Below, one piece after another: positions 7,849 through 16,065 of a stretch of 53,348 bases of DNA. A model generated the notes under the pieces. That model ran no database searches. It saw only the letters and a list, made by a program, of their open reading frames with translations, and had not been told where the DNA came from. Position 1 is the first letter of the stretch. Each line of letters starts with the position of its first letter. The stretch comes from Acetobacterium sp. (GTDB lineage Bacteria > Bacillota > Clostridia > Eubacteriales > Eubacteriaceae): contig NZ_JAUSPS010000054.1 in NCBI RefSeq assembly GCF_030652775.1, positions 1-53,348 on the forward strand, in the 5' to 3' direction. The position numbers were made by a program, and so were the translations under genes.

Positions 7849-9534
7849 ATGTTAATACTAATTGCGATTATTTTAGGTTTTTTAATTGGAAAGATTCGAA
7901 GAGGGAGTCTGCATGGCTTCAGAGTCAGAAAGATTTCCTTGTTACCAGTAGGAATTTTAGGGTTGGTGTTGCAGATTGCCTTGCATCTTTATATTTACAC
8001 TGGCGGCATTGCCCTGATTGAACCCTATCTGGAGATTGTAAACTTTGCCAGTTATATCCTGATATTGGTCATGCTGGTGTTTAATCTGGATGACTTCTGG
8101 GTTATCTTGATGGCCGTGGGGATTACTTCTAATTTTGTGGTAATCTTTATTAACGGTGGTCACATGCCGGTTGCCCAGGGTATCATTGATATTTTGCCGG
8201 CAGCCTTCGGTGAACAGATTACCCAGGGATTGAACCCCTTATATGCGCTGATTCAGCCCAATACGTTGTTATGGTTTTTGGGTATTAATCTGCCCATTCC
8301 GGTTCCCTACGTGCCCCTGGTCATGAGTCTCTACGGATCGGTAGCGGGTGTTACGGTTGGTTCAATTGTGACGATTATCGGTTTAATTGGTTTTATCCAA
8401 TATGTAATGAACAAAAAGGCCTCGATCATGCATGACGATCGAAATGATCGCAGTGAGGATGAAGGTATTTTTGGCGATGATGAAGATAACGGATTTGATG
8501 GTGTATCGATCCAGAACAGTTATCAGGAAGGTTATGATGAACCGGAAGATATCGACGATTACTATCGGGATATGGCGGCAACCGGTGGCATCCGCGGTGA
8601 TCGGGATGAAAATGCGACGATTATAATACCAGCTGAAGGCTTTAAATCGAACGAAAATAGCGGATCTCAAGATAGTTTTGAAACCATGTTGATTCCAGCT
8701 ACGCTAGATGGAGTGAACTCTGAAATCGGAACTGAAACCGAAGAAATTATTATCAGAAAAAATGACAGTCAGGAAACCCGGGTTATGGAACCGGTTGATG
8801 ACGGTAGCACCAAGATTATCAGTAATATCCAGGAAGTTGGAACCTATATCAAGGGTGACAAAGAATTAGAAGCTGCCGATATGGAAGAGATCTTAAACAG
8901 TGATGATGCCGGCTTCTTTACCAAGAAGTATTACGAGGAAAAGCTGGCAGTTGAAAAAGAACGGCTGATTCTGCAAATGCGGGAAATAGAGCTGAACAAG
9001 GTGGCTAAATCCCTCAGTGATCCCGATGGCGAACCCCATCCAGTGCCAGAATCTGATTTGCGAATTGTCGAAAGCTTCAAACTGACCGATCTTGACCAGC
9101 CCTTTGTTTTGCGTAGTGAAACCAATACCTATGATAGCGGCGTCAAAAGTAAAGATGAGGAAGACGTCGAGTTTTCAGAAGATGAGATGCTCAATGTCTG
9201 GCAGCGACTCAATCTAGAAGACGAAAAACGAAAAGCTGATCGACGCAAGCAACTGATGCGAGAAACCAGTAAAGAAGCAGAAAGCTTGATTAACGGAACA
9301 CCCCGAGATGATGGTGGCATTCCGCTTAAGGAAATAGAAGAAGTTACCGAATCAGTTGTGGGGCGGGTATACGAAAGTACCAGCGAAGACAAGGAAAGAA
9401 TGCTGGCAAATATGGACGATGATGAACGAAAAGATTTTCAGGAAACGGTCGATGAAAGAAAACGGGCCGGCTATGAACTGGTTGAATTGAAACTAGATGG
9501 CAAAGATGTGGCCTTTTGGCGCAAGAAAAAATAG
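7849..9534 (+). CDS. DUF5317 membrane protein with long acidic cytoplasmic tail
   Basis: 561 residues. Residues 1-185 contain about five or six membrane helices (e.g. MLILIAIILGFLIG, LLPVGILGLVLQIALHLYIY, YILILVMLVFNL, GSIVTIIGLIGFIQYVM) and match the clostridial DUF5317 family in character (DFWVILMAVGITSNFVVIFINGGHMPVA). The remaining ~370 residues are soluble and very rich in Asp/Glu, with predicted coiled-coil stretches (EEKLAVEKERLILQMREIEL; NLEDEKRKADRRKQL). That tail is unusual because DUF5317 proteins are normally short. Function unknown. It sits alone between hpf and secA with its own promoter and terminator. Confidence 0.75.
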   Translation: MLILIAIILGFLIGKIRRGSLHGFRVRKISLLPVGILGLVLQIALHLYIYTGGIALIEPYLEIVNFASYILILVMLVFNLDDFWVILMAVGITSNFVVIFINGGHMPVAQGIIDILPAAFGEQITQGLNPLYALIQPNTLLWFLGINLPIPVPYVPLVMSLYGSVAGVTVGSIVTIIGLIGFIQYVMNKKASIMHDDRNDRSEDEGIFGDDEDNGFDGVSIQNSYQEGYDEPEDIDDYYRDMAATGGIRGDRDENATIIIPAEGFKSNENSGSQDSFETMLIPATLDGVNSEIGTETEEIIIRKNDSQETRVMEPVDDGSTKIISNIQEVGTYIKGDKELEAADMEEILNSDDAGFFTKKYYEEKLAVEKERLILQMREIELNKVAKSLSDPDGEPHPVPESDLRIVESFKLTDLDQPFVLRSETNTYDSGVKSKDEEDVEFSEDEMLNVWQRLNLEDEKRKADRRKQLMRETSKEAESLINGTPRDDGGIPLKEIEEVTESVVGRVYESTSEDKERMLANMDDDERKDFQETVDERKRAGYELVELKLDGKDVAFWRKKK

Positions 9535-9550
9535 ATAATAAAATATGTTA

Positions 9551-9583
9551 AAGGGACTGTATAAAAAAATACAGTCCCTTTTA
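9551..9583 (+). terminator. Terminator of the DUF5317 gene
   Basis: AAGGGACTGTA (9551-9561) pairs with TACAGTCCCTT (9570-9580) around an A-rich loop, then T residues. Confidence 0.88.
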
Positions 9584-9611
9584 AATTATATAAAGTTTCA
9601 TTAAAGAGAGT

Positions 9612-9621
9612 ATGCTATAAT
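9612..9621 (+). promoter_or_regulatory. Extended -10 promoter of secA
   Basis: TATGCTATAAT: a TG-x extended -10 with consensus TATAAT at 9616-9621. The -35 region 17 bases upstream is poor, which is usual for extended -10 promoters. Confidence 0.55.
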
Positions 9622-9683
9622 AAAGTTTAGTGTACTAATTCAATAAATAACTATAGCAAGAAAGCTACAAAGGAGTGAATGTA

Positions 9684-12194
9684 TTGGGAATTTTAGATCA
9701 GATATTTGATAGCAATAGAAAAGAATTAAAACGGATGCAAAAAAAGGTGGACCAGATTCTGGAGCTTGATAGCCGGTTCGCGGCGATGAGTGACGAGCAG
9801 TTAAAAGGTCAGACCCAGCTGTTAAAAGAACGACTTGCGCAAGGGGAAACCCTTGATGATTTATTAGTGGATGCCTTTGCCACCGTTCGGGAAACCGGCG
9901 CCCGGGTATTGGGCATGAAACATTTCCCGGTTCAGCTGCTGGGGGGCATGGCTCTCCATGAAGGTAATATTGCCGAGATGAAGACTGGGGAAGGTAAAAC
10001 CCTGGTATCAACGTTACCCGCCTATTTAAATGCCCTGGATGGCCGCGGTGTCTACATCGTCACGGTTAATGATTATCTGGCTCGACGTGATAGTGAGTGG
10101 ATGGGAAAAATTCATGAGTTTCTGGGACTGCAAGTAGGTCTGGTTGTCCATGGCTTATCCTTTGCGGAAAAGCAGAATGCTTATGCTTGTGATATTACCT
10201 ACGGAACCAACAATGAATTTGGTTTTGACTACCTGAGAGATAATATGGCCTCGGTCAAGATCCAGCAGGTCCAGCGGGAACTTAATTTCGCCATCATCGA
10301 TGAAGTGGATAGCGTGTTGGTCGATGAAGCCCGAACACCGCTGATTATTTCCGGCAGTGGGGACAAAAGCACCAAGCTGTATGCCCTGGCGAATAGTTTC
10401 GCAAAAGGCCTGAAGGCCGATGATTATATTAAAGACGAAAAAGCAAAATCAGTGATGTTATCAGACGAAGGGGTCATCAGAGCAGAGAATTATTTTAATC
10501 TCACCAATCTGGCGGATATGGAAAATATGGAAATTTCCCATCATATCAACCAGGCTCTTCATGCCAATACCCTGATGTTTAAAGATCGGGATTATGTGGT
10601 AAAGGATGGTGAAATCATTATTGTTGATGAGTTCACCGGACGTTTAATGCCGGGACGACGTTATTCTAATGGCCTTCACCAGGCTATTGAAGCCAAAGAA
10701 AATGTCAAAGTCAATCGGGAATCCAAAACCCTGGCAACCGTCACCTTTCAGAATTATTTTAGAATGTTCAATAAATTATCGGGGATGACCGGGACGGCTA
10801 AAACCGAAGAAGACGAATTTCAGACCATCTACAATCTCAATGTTTTAACCATCCCCACCAATAAACCGCTGATTCGTCAAGACCTCAATGACTTGATTTA
10901 TAAAAGTGAGCAAGGGAAGTATCTGGCTGTGACTGAAGAGGTCAAAAATCGCCATGCCACTGGTCAGCCAATTTTGATTGGGACTATTTCGATTGAAAAG
11001 TCAGAGCTGCTCAGTACTTATCTGAAACGATCCGGGGTTAAGCACAATGTCTTAAATGCCAAGTTCCTGGAAAAAGAAGCGGAAATTGTTGCCAATGCTG
11101 GTCAAAAAGATGCCGTTACCATTTCCACCAATATGGCTGGCCGTGGGACCGATATTGTTCTTGGTGAAGGCGTTATCGAACTGGGTGGTCTTCATATTCT
11201 CGGTACCGAACGACATGAGAGTCGGCGGATTGATAACCAGCTGCGTGGTCGCGCCGGTCGTCAAGGCGATCCCGGTTCATCGCAATTCTTTGTCTCGCTG
11301 GAAGATGATCTGATGCGGGTATTCGGATCAGAAAAAATTCAGGGTCTGGTTGAATCCATTGGTCTGGATGAAGAAACGCCCATCGAAAACAAAATGCTCA
11401 CCCGTGGAATCGAGAATTCCCAGAAACGGGTGGAAGGCCGTAACTTTGATATCCGCAAGCACGTACTTCAATATGATAACGTCATGAATCGCCAGCGTGA
11501 GCTGATTTATGAACAACGGCAACAGGTTATTGATGGAAAAGACATGGAAAATGAAATCTGGAGTATGACCGAAACTCTGATTAACGCTTATGTCAGCATG
11601 TATACCGGCGATGGCCAATATTACGACGATTGGGATTTGGAAGGCTTGTACAAGCATCTGGAGGCCAATGTCCTGCCTAAGGAAAGCTTAACCCTGCCGG
11701 AAAAACCGGAAACGACGGAAGTATTGGTGGAAGCGATTCTGGGTGAGTGCCGGAAAGTACTGGAAGATAAAAAAGAAAAACTGGGTCTGGAACAGCTTCA
11801 GAATATTGAACGGATGATTCTGTTAAGAAGCGTCGATGCCGCCTGGATGGAACATATCGACAATATGGAACAGCTGAAACAGGGGATCGGACTGCGCGCC
11901 TATGGTCAGAATGACCCGGTTAAAGAATACACCAAAGAGGGTTTTGACATGTTTGACGACATGATCATGCGGATTCAGGAAGATACCGTCAAATATCTTT
12001 TCAACCTGAATATTCAGGTGGCTCCAGCGGAAGAAGAACAGGTAATATCAGTGGATTTCAGTCAGCTGAAGACCAACGAAAATGAAATTGAGGGAAAACC
12101 GGCCGGACCGGCCAGCGCTCAGAATAAGGTCGGCCGAAACGATCTTTGTCCCTGCGGCAGCGGGAAAAAATACAAGAAATGCTGTGGCGCATAA
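9684..12194 (+). CDS. secA: Preprotein translocase ATPase SecA
   Basis: 836-residue motor ATPase that drives unfolded preproteins through SecYEG. Walker A region [20 protein letters not shown] (about residues 96-115), DEVD motif ([20 protein letters not shown]), [15 protein letters not shown], the helicase motifs [13 protein letters not shown] and [13 protein letters not shown], and a C-terminal zinc-binding [15 protein letters not shown] use TTG 9684, placed 8 bases after AAAGGAG (9669-9675), because it gives the family's normal N-terminus [11 protein letters not shown] 9675 lies inside that site. A palindromic repeat element begins 10 bases after the stop. Confidence 0.96.
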   Translation: MGILDQIFDSNRKELKRMQKKVDQILELDSRFAAMSDEQLKGQTQLLKERLAQGETLDDLLVDAFATVRETGARVLGMKHFPVQLLGGMALHEGNIAEMKTGEGKTLVSTLPAYLNALDGRGVYIVTVNDYLARRDSEWMGKIHEFLGLQVGLVVHGLSFAEKQNAYACDITYGTNNEFGFDYLRDNMASVKIQQVQRELNFAIIDEVDSVLVDEARTPLIISGSGDKSTKLYALANSFAKGLKADDYIKDEKAKSVMLSDEGVIRAENYFNLTNLADMENMEISHHINQALHANTLMFKDRDYVVKDGEIIIVDEFTGRLMPGRRYSNGLHQAIEAKENVKVNRESKTLATVTFQNYFRMFNKLSGMTGTAKTEEDEFQTIYNLNVLTIPTNKPLIRQDLNDLIYKSEQGKYLAVTEEVKNRHATGQPILIGTISIEKSELLSTYLKRSGVKHNVLNAKFLEKEAEIVANAGQKDAVTISTNMAGRGTDIVLGEGVIELGGLHILGTERHESRRIDNQLRGRAGRQGDPGSSQFFVSLEDDLMRVFGSEKIQGLVESIGLDEETPIENKMLTRGIENSQKRVEGRNFDIRKHVLQYDNVMNRQRELIYEQRQQVIDGKDMENEIWSMTETLINAYVSMYTGDGQYYDDWDLEGLYKHLEANVLPKESLTLPEKPETTEVLVEAILGECRKVLEDKKEKLGLEQLQNIERMILLRSVDAAWMEHIDNMEQLKQGIGLRAYGQNDPVKEYTKEGFDMFDDMIMRIQEDTVKYLFNLNIQVAPAEEEQVISVDFSQLKTNENEIEGKPAGPASAQNKVGRNDLCPCGSGKKYKKCCGA

Positions 12195-12204
12195 AAATAA
12201 TTAA

Positions 12205-12338
12205 GGTTGTCGATAAACTACCGTACCGACCAATTGTTAATCTGTTGTTCGCCGCGGAATCGGACAGGCTCTGCCGTGTCCGCTCCGATGCGTACAACAT
12301 GATGTAACAATTGTCGGTACTGGGTTATCTTTTTTGAC
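12205..12338. repeat. Palindromic interspersed element, copy A
   Basis: Core 12223-12320 (98 bp) begins GTACCGAC and ends GTCGGTAC; the arms pair over ~26 bp, enclosing an inner hairpin (CGGACAGGC..GTGTCCG, around 12261-12283). Less exact matching to copy B continues ~18 bp on each side. The same element lies in reverse orientation at 52398-52531, with 84 of 98 core positions identical by hand count. On the plus strand it ends in a run of T (12330-12336), so here it may also terminate secA. Confidence 0.85.
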
Positions 12339-12396
12339 GATCTGAAATAATTTTAATAATTATTCAAACAATAAAAATAGAAGGGGTGTGATATTG

Positions 12397-13489
12397 ATGA
12401 TAGATTTGTATGAAGAAAAACAGATCATCAATGCAATGGAAACGAAACTGAAGGAAATGGGGAATTCACTTTGACTTGCCACGGCTTGTCAAAGAATTGG
12501 AAGCGCTAGAGAAGAAAACTGAGAATCCCGAATTCTGGAATGATCAAAAAAGTGCGCAAATTGTTTTAAAAGAGCAGAAGCTGATTAAACTCAAGGTCGA
12601 TCATTATAATGAGCTGGCTGAAGCGCTGGATGATATTATGGTGATGCTGGAGCTGGCGGAAGACGGGGAGTTGCTGGAAGGGTTCAGTGCATCGATCCGG
12701 GAGCTAGACGAGAATCTCGACAATTTCCGGACCGAGACCCTGCTTTCCGGCGAATTTGACAGCAACAATGCAATCATTTCGCTACATCCTGGAGCTGGTG
12801 GAACCGAATCCCAGGACTGGGCCTCAATGCTTTTGAGAATGTATACCAGGTGGGCAGAGAAGAAAAAATTCAAGGTTAAAACCCTGGATCTTCAACCCGG
12901 CGATGTCGCCGGTATCAAAAGCGTCACCCTATTGATTGAGGGGATTAACGCTTACGGCTATTTAAAAACCGAGCGGGGCGTGCACCGGCTGGTGCGGATC
13001 TCGCCCTTTGATTCATCCGGTCGCCGGCATACCTCCTTTGCATCCCTGGATGTGATGCCCGAGGTGGATGAATCGGTAGAAATTGAAATATTGCCGGAAG
13101 ATATCCGGGTTGATACCTTCCGCTCCAGTGGTGCTGGCGGCCAGCACGTCAACACGACCGACTCCGCCATCCGGATTACCCATTTAAAAACCGGGATAGT
13201 GGTGCAGTGTCAAAACGAACGATCCCAGCATCAGAACAAAGAGGTGGCCATGAACATGCTTAAAGGCAAGCTGGTGGAAGTCATGGAACAGGAAAAGATG
13301 GATCATATTGACGACATCAAAGGCGACTACAGCCAGATTGCCTGGGGCAGCCAAATCCGTTCCTACGTCTTCCATCCGTACAACATGGTCAAAGACCACC
13401 GCACCAATGTCGAAGTGGGTAACGTCGGTAGTGTTATGGATGGCGATCTGGACGGCTTTATGAACGCCTATCTCAATACCATGGTGTAA
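12397..13489 (+). CDS. prfB: Peptide chain release factor 2, with programmed +1 frameshift
   Basis: RF2, reading UGA and UAA stop codons. Frame 0 starts at ATG 12397 and runs 25 codons to TGA 12472-12474; the context CTT TGA C with an upstream purine-rich internal SD-like stretch (AAGGAAATGGGG, 12451-12462) is the classic RF2 autoregulatory slip site. After the +1 shift, reading continues from 12473 (GAC TTG CCA) for 338 codons, giving about 363 residues, a normal length. Motifs: SPF tripeptide for stop recognition (ISPFDSSGRRHTSF) and GGQ for peptide release (SSGAGGQHVNTTDSA). Start site AAGGGG 12381-12386. When RF2 is scarce the ribosome pauses at UGA and shifts, restoring synthesis. Confidence 0.95.
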
Positions 13490-13509
13490 ATCTCAAAGTT
13501 ATAAATTGC

Positions 13510-13665
13510 GAGAGACGGCAATTACGAAAGTGCCGTGAGCTTCGCTACCGGTTTGCGCAAAACAATTTCTACACTGTACGGCGTACAGGCTACCGCCTGT
13601 TCGCCTACACGTTACAAAATTGTTTGCGGAAACCGGCATCAAAGCAATCATTGTTCGTTTTATAT
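13510..13665. repeat. Second type of imperfect palindromic element
   Basis: Arms ACCGGTTTGCGCAAAACAAT (from 13547) and its near-complement ending ACCGG at 13636 enclose an inner set of nested GC-rich inverted repeats (TACGGCG, ACAGGC, GCCTGT, CGCCTA; 13577-13609). Flanks add a smaller hairpin (GACGGCA..TGCCGT, 13514-13536). An open frame runs through it into the next gene but has no ribosome binding site at its start. It is different in sequence from the 12205 and 52398 elements. Confidence 0.65.
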
Positions 13666-13705
13666 TCGTTTCTCAGTTAAATCAGAAGAATTGTTGGAGG
13701 GGAAA

Positions 13706-14872
13706 ATGGCAAAGACCTATCAGGAAATTAACGAAAAAATCGCCCGCGGCGAGGCGGTGGTTGTTACCGCCGAAGAAGTCATCGGGATTGTAAAAGAACG
13801 GGGCGTTCAAGAGGCCGCCGAATATGTGGACGTTGTCACAACCGCCACCTTCGGGCCGATGTGCTCATCTGGCGCCTTTCTGAATTTTGGACACTCGGAT
13901 CCACCGATCCGGATGGGTGAGATCACCATCAATGGGGTTGAAGCCTACGGCGGTCTAGCCGCAGTCGATACCTATCTGGGTGCAACTCAGCCGTCTGCCG
14001 ACCGGGGCATTGAATATGGCGGTGCCCACGTGATTAGTGATCTCATCGCCGGAAAAGAAGTTCATCTGGTGGCAAAATCCCAGGGGACTGATTGTTACCC
14101 CAGAAAAGAGCTGGATACCTGGGTGAAGCTGGAAGATTTGAATGAAGCCTATTTGTTTAATCCCAGAAATGTCTATCAGAATTATAATGCGGCCATCAAT
14201 GGCTCCAGTAAGCGTATTTACACCTATATGGGGATATTACAACCGAATATGGGCAATATCACCTATAGTACCGCCGGTGAATTAAGTCCCCTCCTCAATG
14301 ATCCCTTACTTAAGACCATTGGTATGGGAACCCGGATCTTTTTTGGCGGCGCTCAGGGTCATGTATCCTGGATGGGAACTCAGTTTAATAGCGCCTGTCC
14401 CCGCGATGACAAGGGCTACCCCCAGACCCCCGGTGCGACGCTGGCGTTAATCGGGAACATGAAAGAAATGGATCCCAAATATATTCGCGGCGCTGTTTAT
14501 GAAGGCTACGGTACCTCGATGTTTGTTGGCGTCGGTATCCCGATTCCGATTCTCAACGAGGAAATTATGTCTTTTGTCGCAGTCGAAAATAAGGATCTTT
14601 ACACCAATGTGATTGACTATAGCGTTCCTAAAAAAGCGAAACCAAATCTGAAAAAAGTCAGCTATGCCGAGCTCAGAAGCGGGTCCGTGGATATTAATGG
14701 CAAAAGCATCAAGACTTCGCCGCTTTCCAGTCTGAAAATGGCCAGAGAAATTGCCGAGGAACTGAATAACTGGATCAAAAAAGGCGAGTTTTTCCTTCAG
14801 GAACCGATTCAGAGCTTCCCGATGGGAAATACCATTAAGGGTCTCGAAATCAAGGAAGGAGAATCCCGATGA
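13706..14872 (+). CDS. COG1900/DUF39 homocysteine biosynthesis protein (L-aspartate semialdehyde sulfurtransferase type)
   Basis: 388 residues, family DUF39 (HcyBio). The archaeal homologue (MA1821 in Methanosarcina) is needed, with an NIL-ferredoxin partner, to convert aspartate semialdehyde plus a sulfur source to homocysteine without activated homoserine. Family features seen: the N-terminal TYQEINEKIARGEAVVVTAEE, TTATFGPMCSSGAFLNFGH, VKSQ-like AKSQGTDCYPRKE, NITYSTAGELSPLLNDP and IFFGGAQGHVSWMGTQFN. Cys residues in CSSG, DCYP and NSACP are candidates for persulfide chemistry. ATG 13706 has GGAGG 5 bases upstream; the open frame extends farther back only through a palindromic repeat. It overlaps the next gene by ATGA. 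Confidence 0.9.
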   Translation: MAKTYQEINEKIARGEAVVVTAEEVIGIVKERGVQEAAEYVDVVTTATFGPMCSSGAFLNFGHSDPPIRMGEITINGVEAYGGLAAVDTYLGATQPSADRGIEYGGAHVISDLIAGKEVHLVAKSQGTDCYPRKELDTWVKLEDLNEAYLFNPRNVYQNYNAAINGSSKRIYTYMGILQPNMGNITYSTAGELSPLLNDPLLKTIGMGTRIFFGGAQGHVSWMGTQFNSACPRDDKGYPQTPGATLALIGNMKEMDPKYIRGAVYEGYGTSMFVGVGIPIPILNEEIMSFVAVENKDLYTNVIDYSVPKKAKPNLKKVSYAELRSGSVDINGKSIKTSPLSSLKMAREIAEELNNWIKKGEFFLQEPIQSFPMGNTIKGLEIKEGESR

Positions 14873-15273
14873 TAGCAAAAAAAATCTTATTGTCTTTCCC
14901 GCAAAAGTCAGCAGGTCAGCCGATGGCGATGGAACTCATTAAAACCTACCATCTCGATTTTAATATTCTTAAAGCATTTATCGATGACAATATTAAAGGA
15001 ACCCTGCTGATCGAAATAAAAGGCGAAGAAGCGGATATTGAAGCGGGGATTGTCTATCTAAGAGAACATCAGATTGGCGTCAGAGATATTCAATCGGTGG
15101 TTGAGGTTGATGAAAATAAATGTGTTTCTTGTGGTGCCTGTACTGCGGTCTGTGCCGTTGGAGCGCTGGAAATGACTGTGGACTGGTCTTTGGTTCATCA
15201 CGATGATAAGTGTCTGGAGTGTATGCTGTGCGTCAAAGCTTGTCCAATGCGGGCCATTCACGCCCTGATCTGA
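14869..15273 (+). CDS. NIL-domain ferredoxin, partner of the homocysteine-forming enzyme
   Basis: 134 residues. Residues 1-75 form the NIL domain (an ACT-like ferredoxin fold also found on methionine ABC transporters; SFPQKSAGQPMAMELIKTYHLDFNILKAFI). The C-terminal half has two [4Fe-4S] motifs, CVSCGACTAVC and CLECMLCVKACP. The homologue MA1822 works with MA1821 in homocysteine formation, probably by supplying electrons. The start overlaps the upstream stop as ATGA, with AAGGAG 7 bases before it. Tightly coupled to both neighbours. Confidence 0.9.
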   Translation: MIAKKILLSFPQKSAGQPMAMELIKTYHLDFNILKAFIDDNIKGTLLIEIKGEEADIEAGIVYLREHQIGVRDIQSVVEVDENKCVSCGACTAVCAVGALEMTVDWSLVHHDDKCLECMLCVKACPMRAIHALI

Positions 15274-15275
15274 GG

Positions 15276-16007
15276 ATGTTGTATGAACCCCGAACCTATC
15301 GAAAAGTAATGAAAGCCGAGGATCTGGATTATTTCCAGGTCCTCGAATTTGAATCCGACCTTTTTATTGGCGTCGATCATGGCAGCATGACGCCTCAGTT
15401 GACCGAGCGGGTGACCGCCGAGCTGCGGATGCTGCGCAAAACCATTGTTGACTACAATAATGACAATTCGGATTTTATTAAAACACTAACGCCGCTGACA
15501 TTAAATCCCAATGCGGCCGCGATTGTTGCGGATATGCTAAAAGCCGGAAAAACAGCCGGTGTGGGACCGATGGCCGCCGTGGCCGGAGCGGTGTCAAAAC
15601 ATATTGGCAAAATGCTGGAATTGTATTCAACCGAGATTGTGGTGGAGAATGGCGGAGATCTGTTGATCCGGACAAAAAAAGAACGACGAATTGCCCTCCA
15701 TACCGGAAATCCGCATTTTACGGATCTGGGCTTAAAAATAACACCCCGGGAAAATTCGCTGGGCGTTTGCACCTCATCGGGCGTTATGGGTCATTCCTTG
15801 AGCTTCGGGAAGGCCGATGCGGTAACTGTCATCAGTGCCGACATTCCCCTTGCGGATGCCGTGGCGACTGCGCTATGCAATCGCATAAAAAAACCGGAAG
15901 ATGTGAAAAAGGGTCTTTCCTGGGTAAAAAACATAACAGGGATACTAGGTGCCCTAATTATAATTGAAGATCAACTGGGTGCCTGGGGTGAAATCGAACT
16001 ATGTTAG
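15276..16007 (+). CDS. UPF0280 (COG2122) ApbE-like protein
   Basis: 243 residues beginning MLYEPRTYRKVM, with EFESDLFIGVDHGSM, AAIVADMLKAGKTAGVGPMAAVAGAVSKHIG, IVVENGGDLLI and LGVCTSSGVMGHSLSFGKADAVTVIS, which are the UPF0280 hallmarks. The fold resembles ApbE flavin transferases. In methanogens a COG2122 gene was implicated together with the COG1900 and NIL-ferredoxin genes in homocysteine synthesis; the biochemical step is not settled. ATG 15276 lies two bases after the upstream stop and has no good separate ribosome binding site, so it is probably translated by reinitiation. Confidence 0.88.
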   Translation: MLYEPRTYRKVMKAEDLDYFQVLEFESDLFIGVDHGSMTPQLTERVTAELRMLRKTIVDYNNDNSDFIKTLTPLTLNPNAAAIVADMLKAGKTAGVGPMAAVAGAVSKHIGKMLELYSTEIVVENGGDLLIRTKKERRIALHTGNPHFTDLGLKITPRENSLGVCTSSGVMGHSLSFGKADAVTVISADIPLADAVATALCNRIKKPEDVKKGLSWVKNITGILGALIIIEDQLGAWGEIELC

Positions 16008-16065
16008 ATTATGTTATTTATTAATTCTATTAAATACGTAACCTGAAAAAAGGAAAGGAGAACCA

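Noticed and set aside
13535-13705. N-terminal extension of the COG1900 protein by 57 residues
   Set aside because: The extra frame runs through a palindromic element, while ATG 13706 has a GGAGG site and gives the family's normal start.
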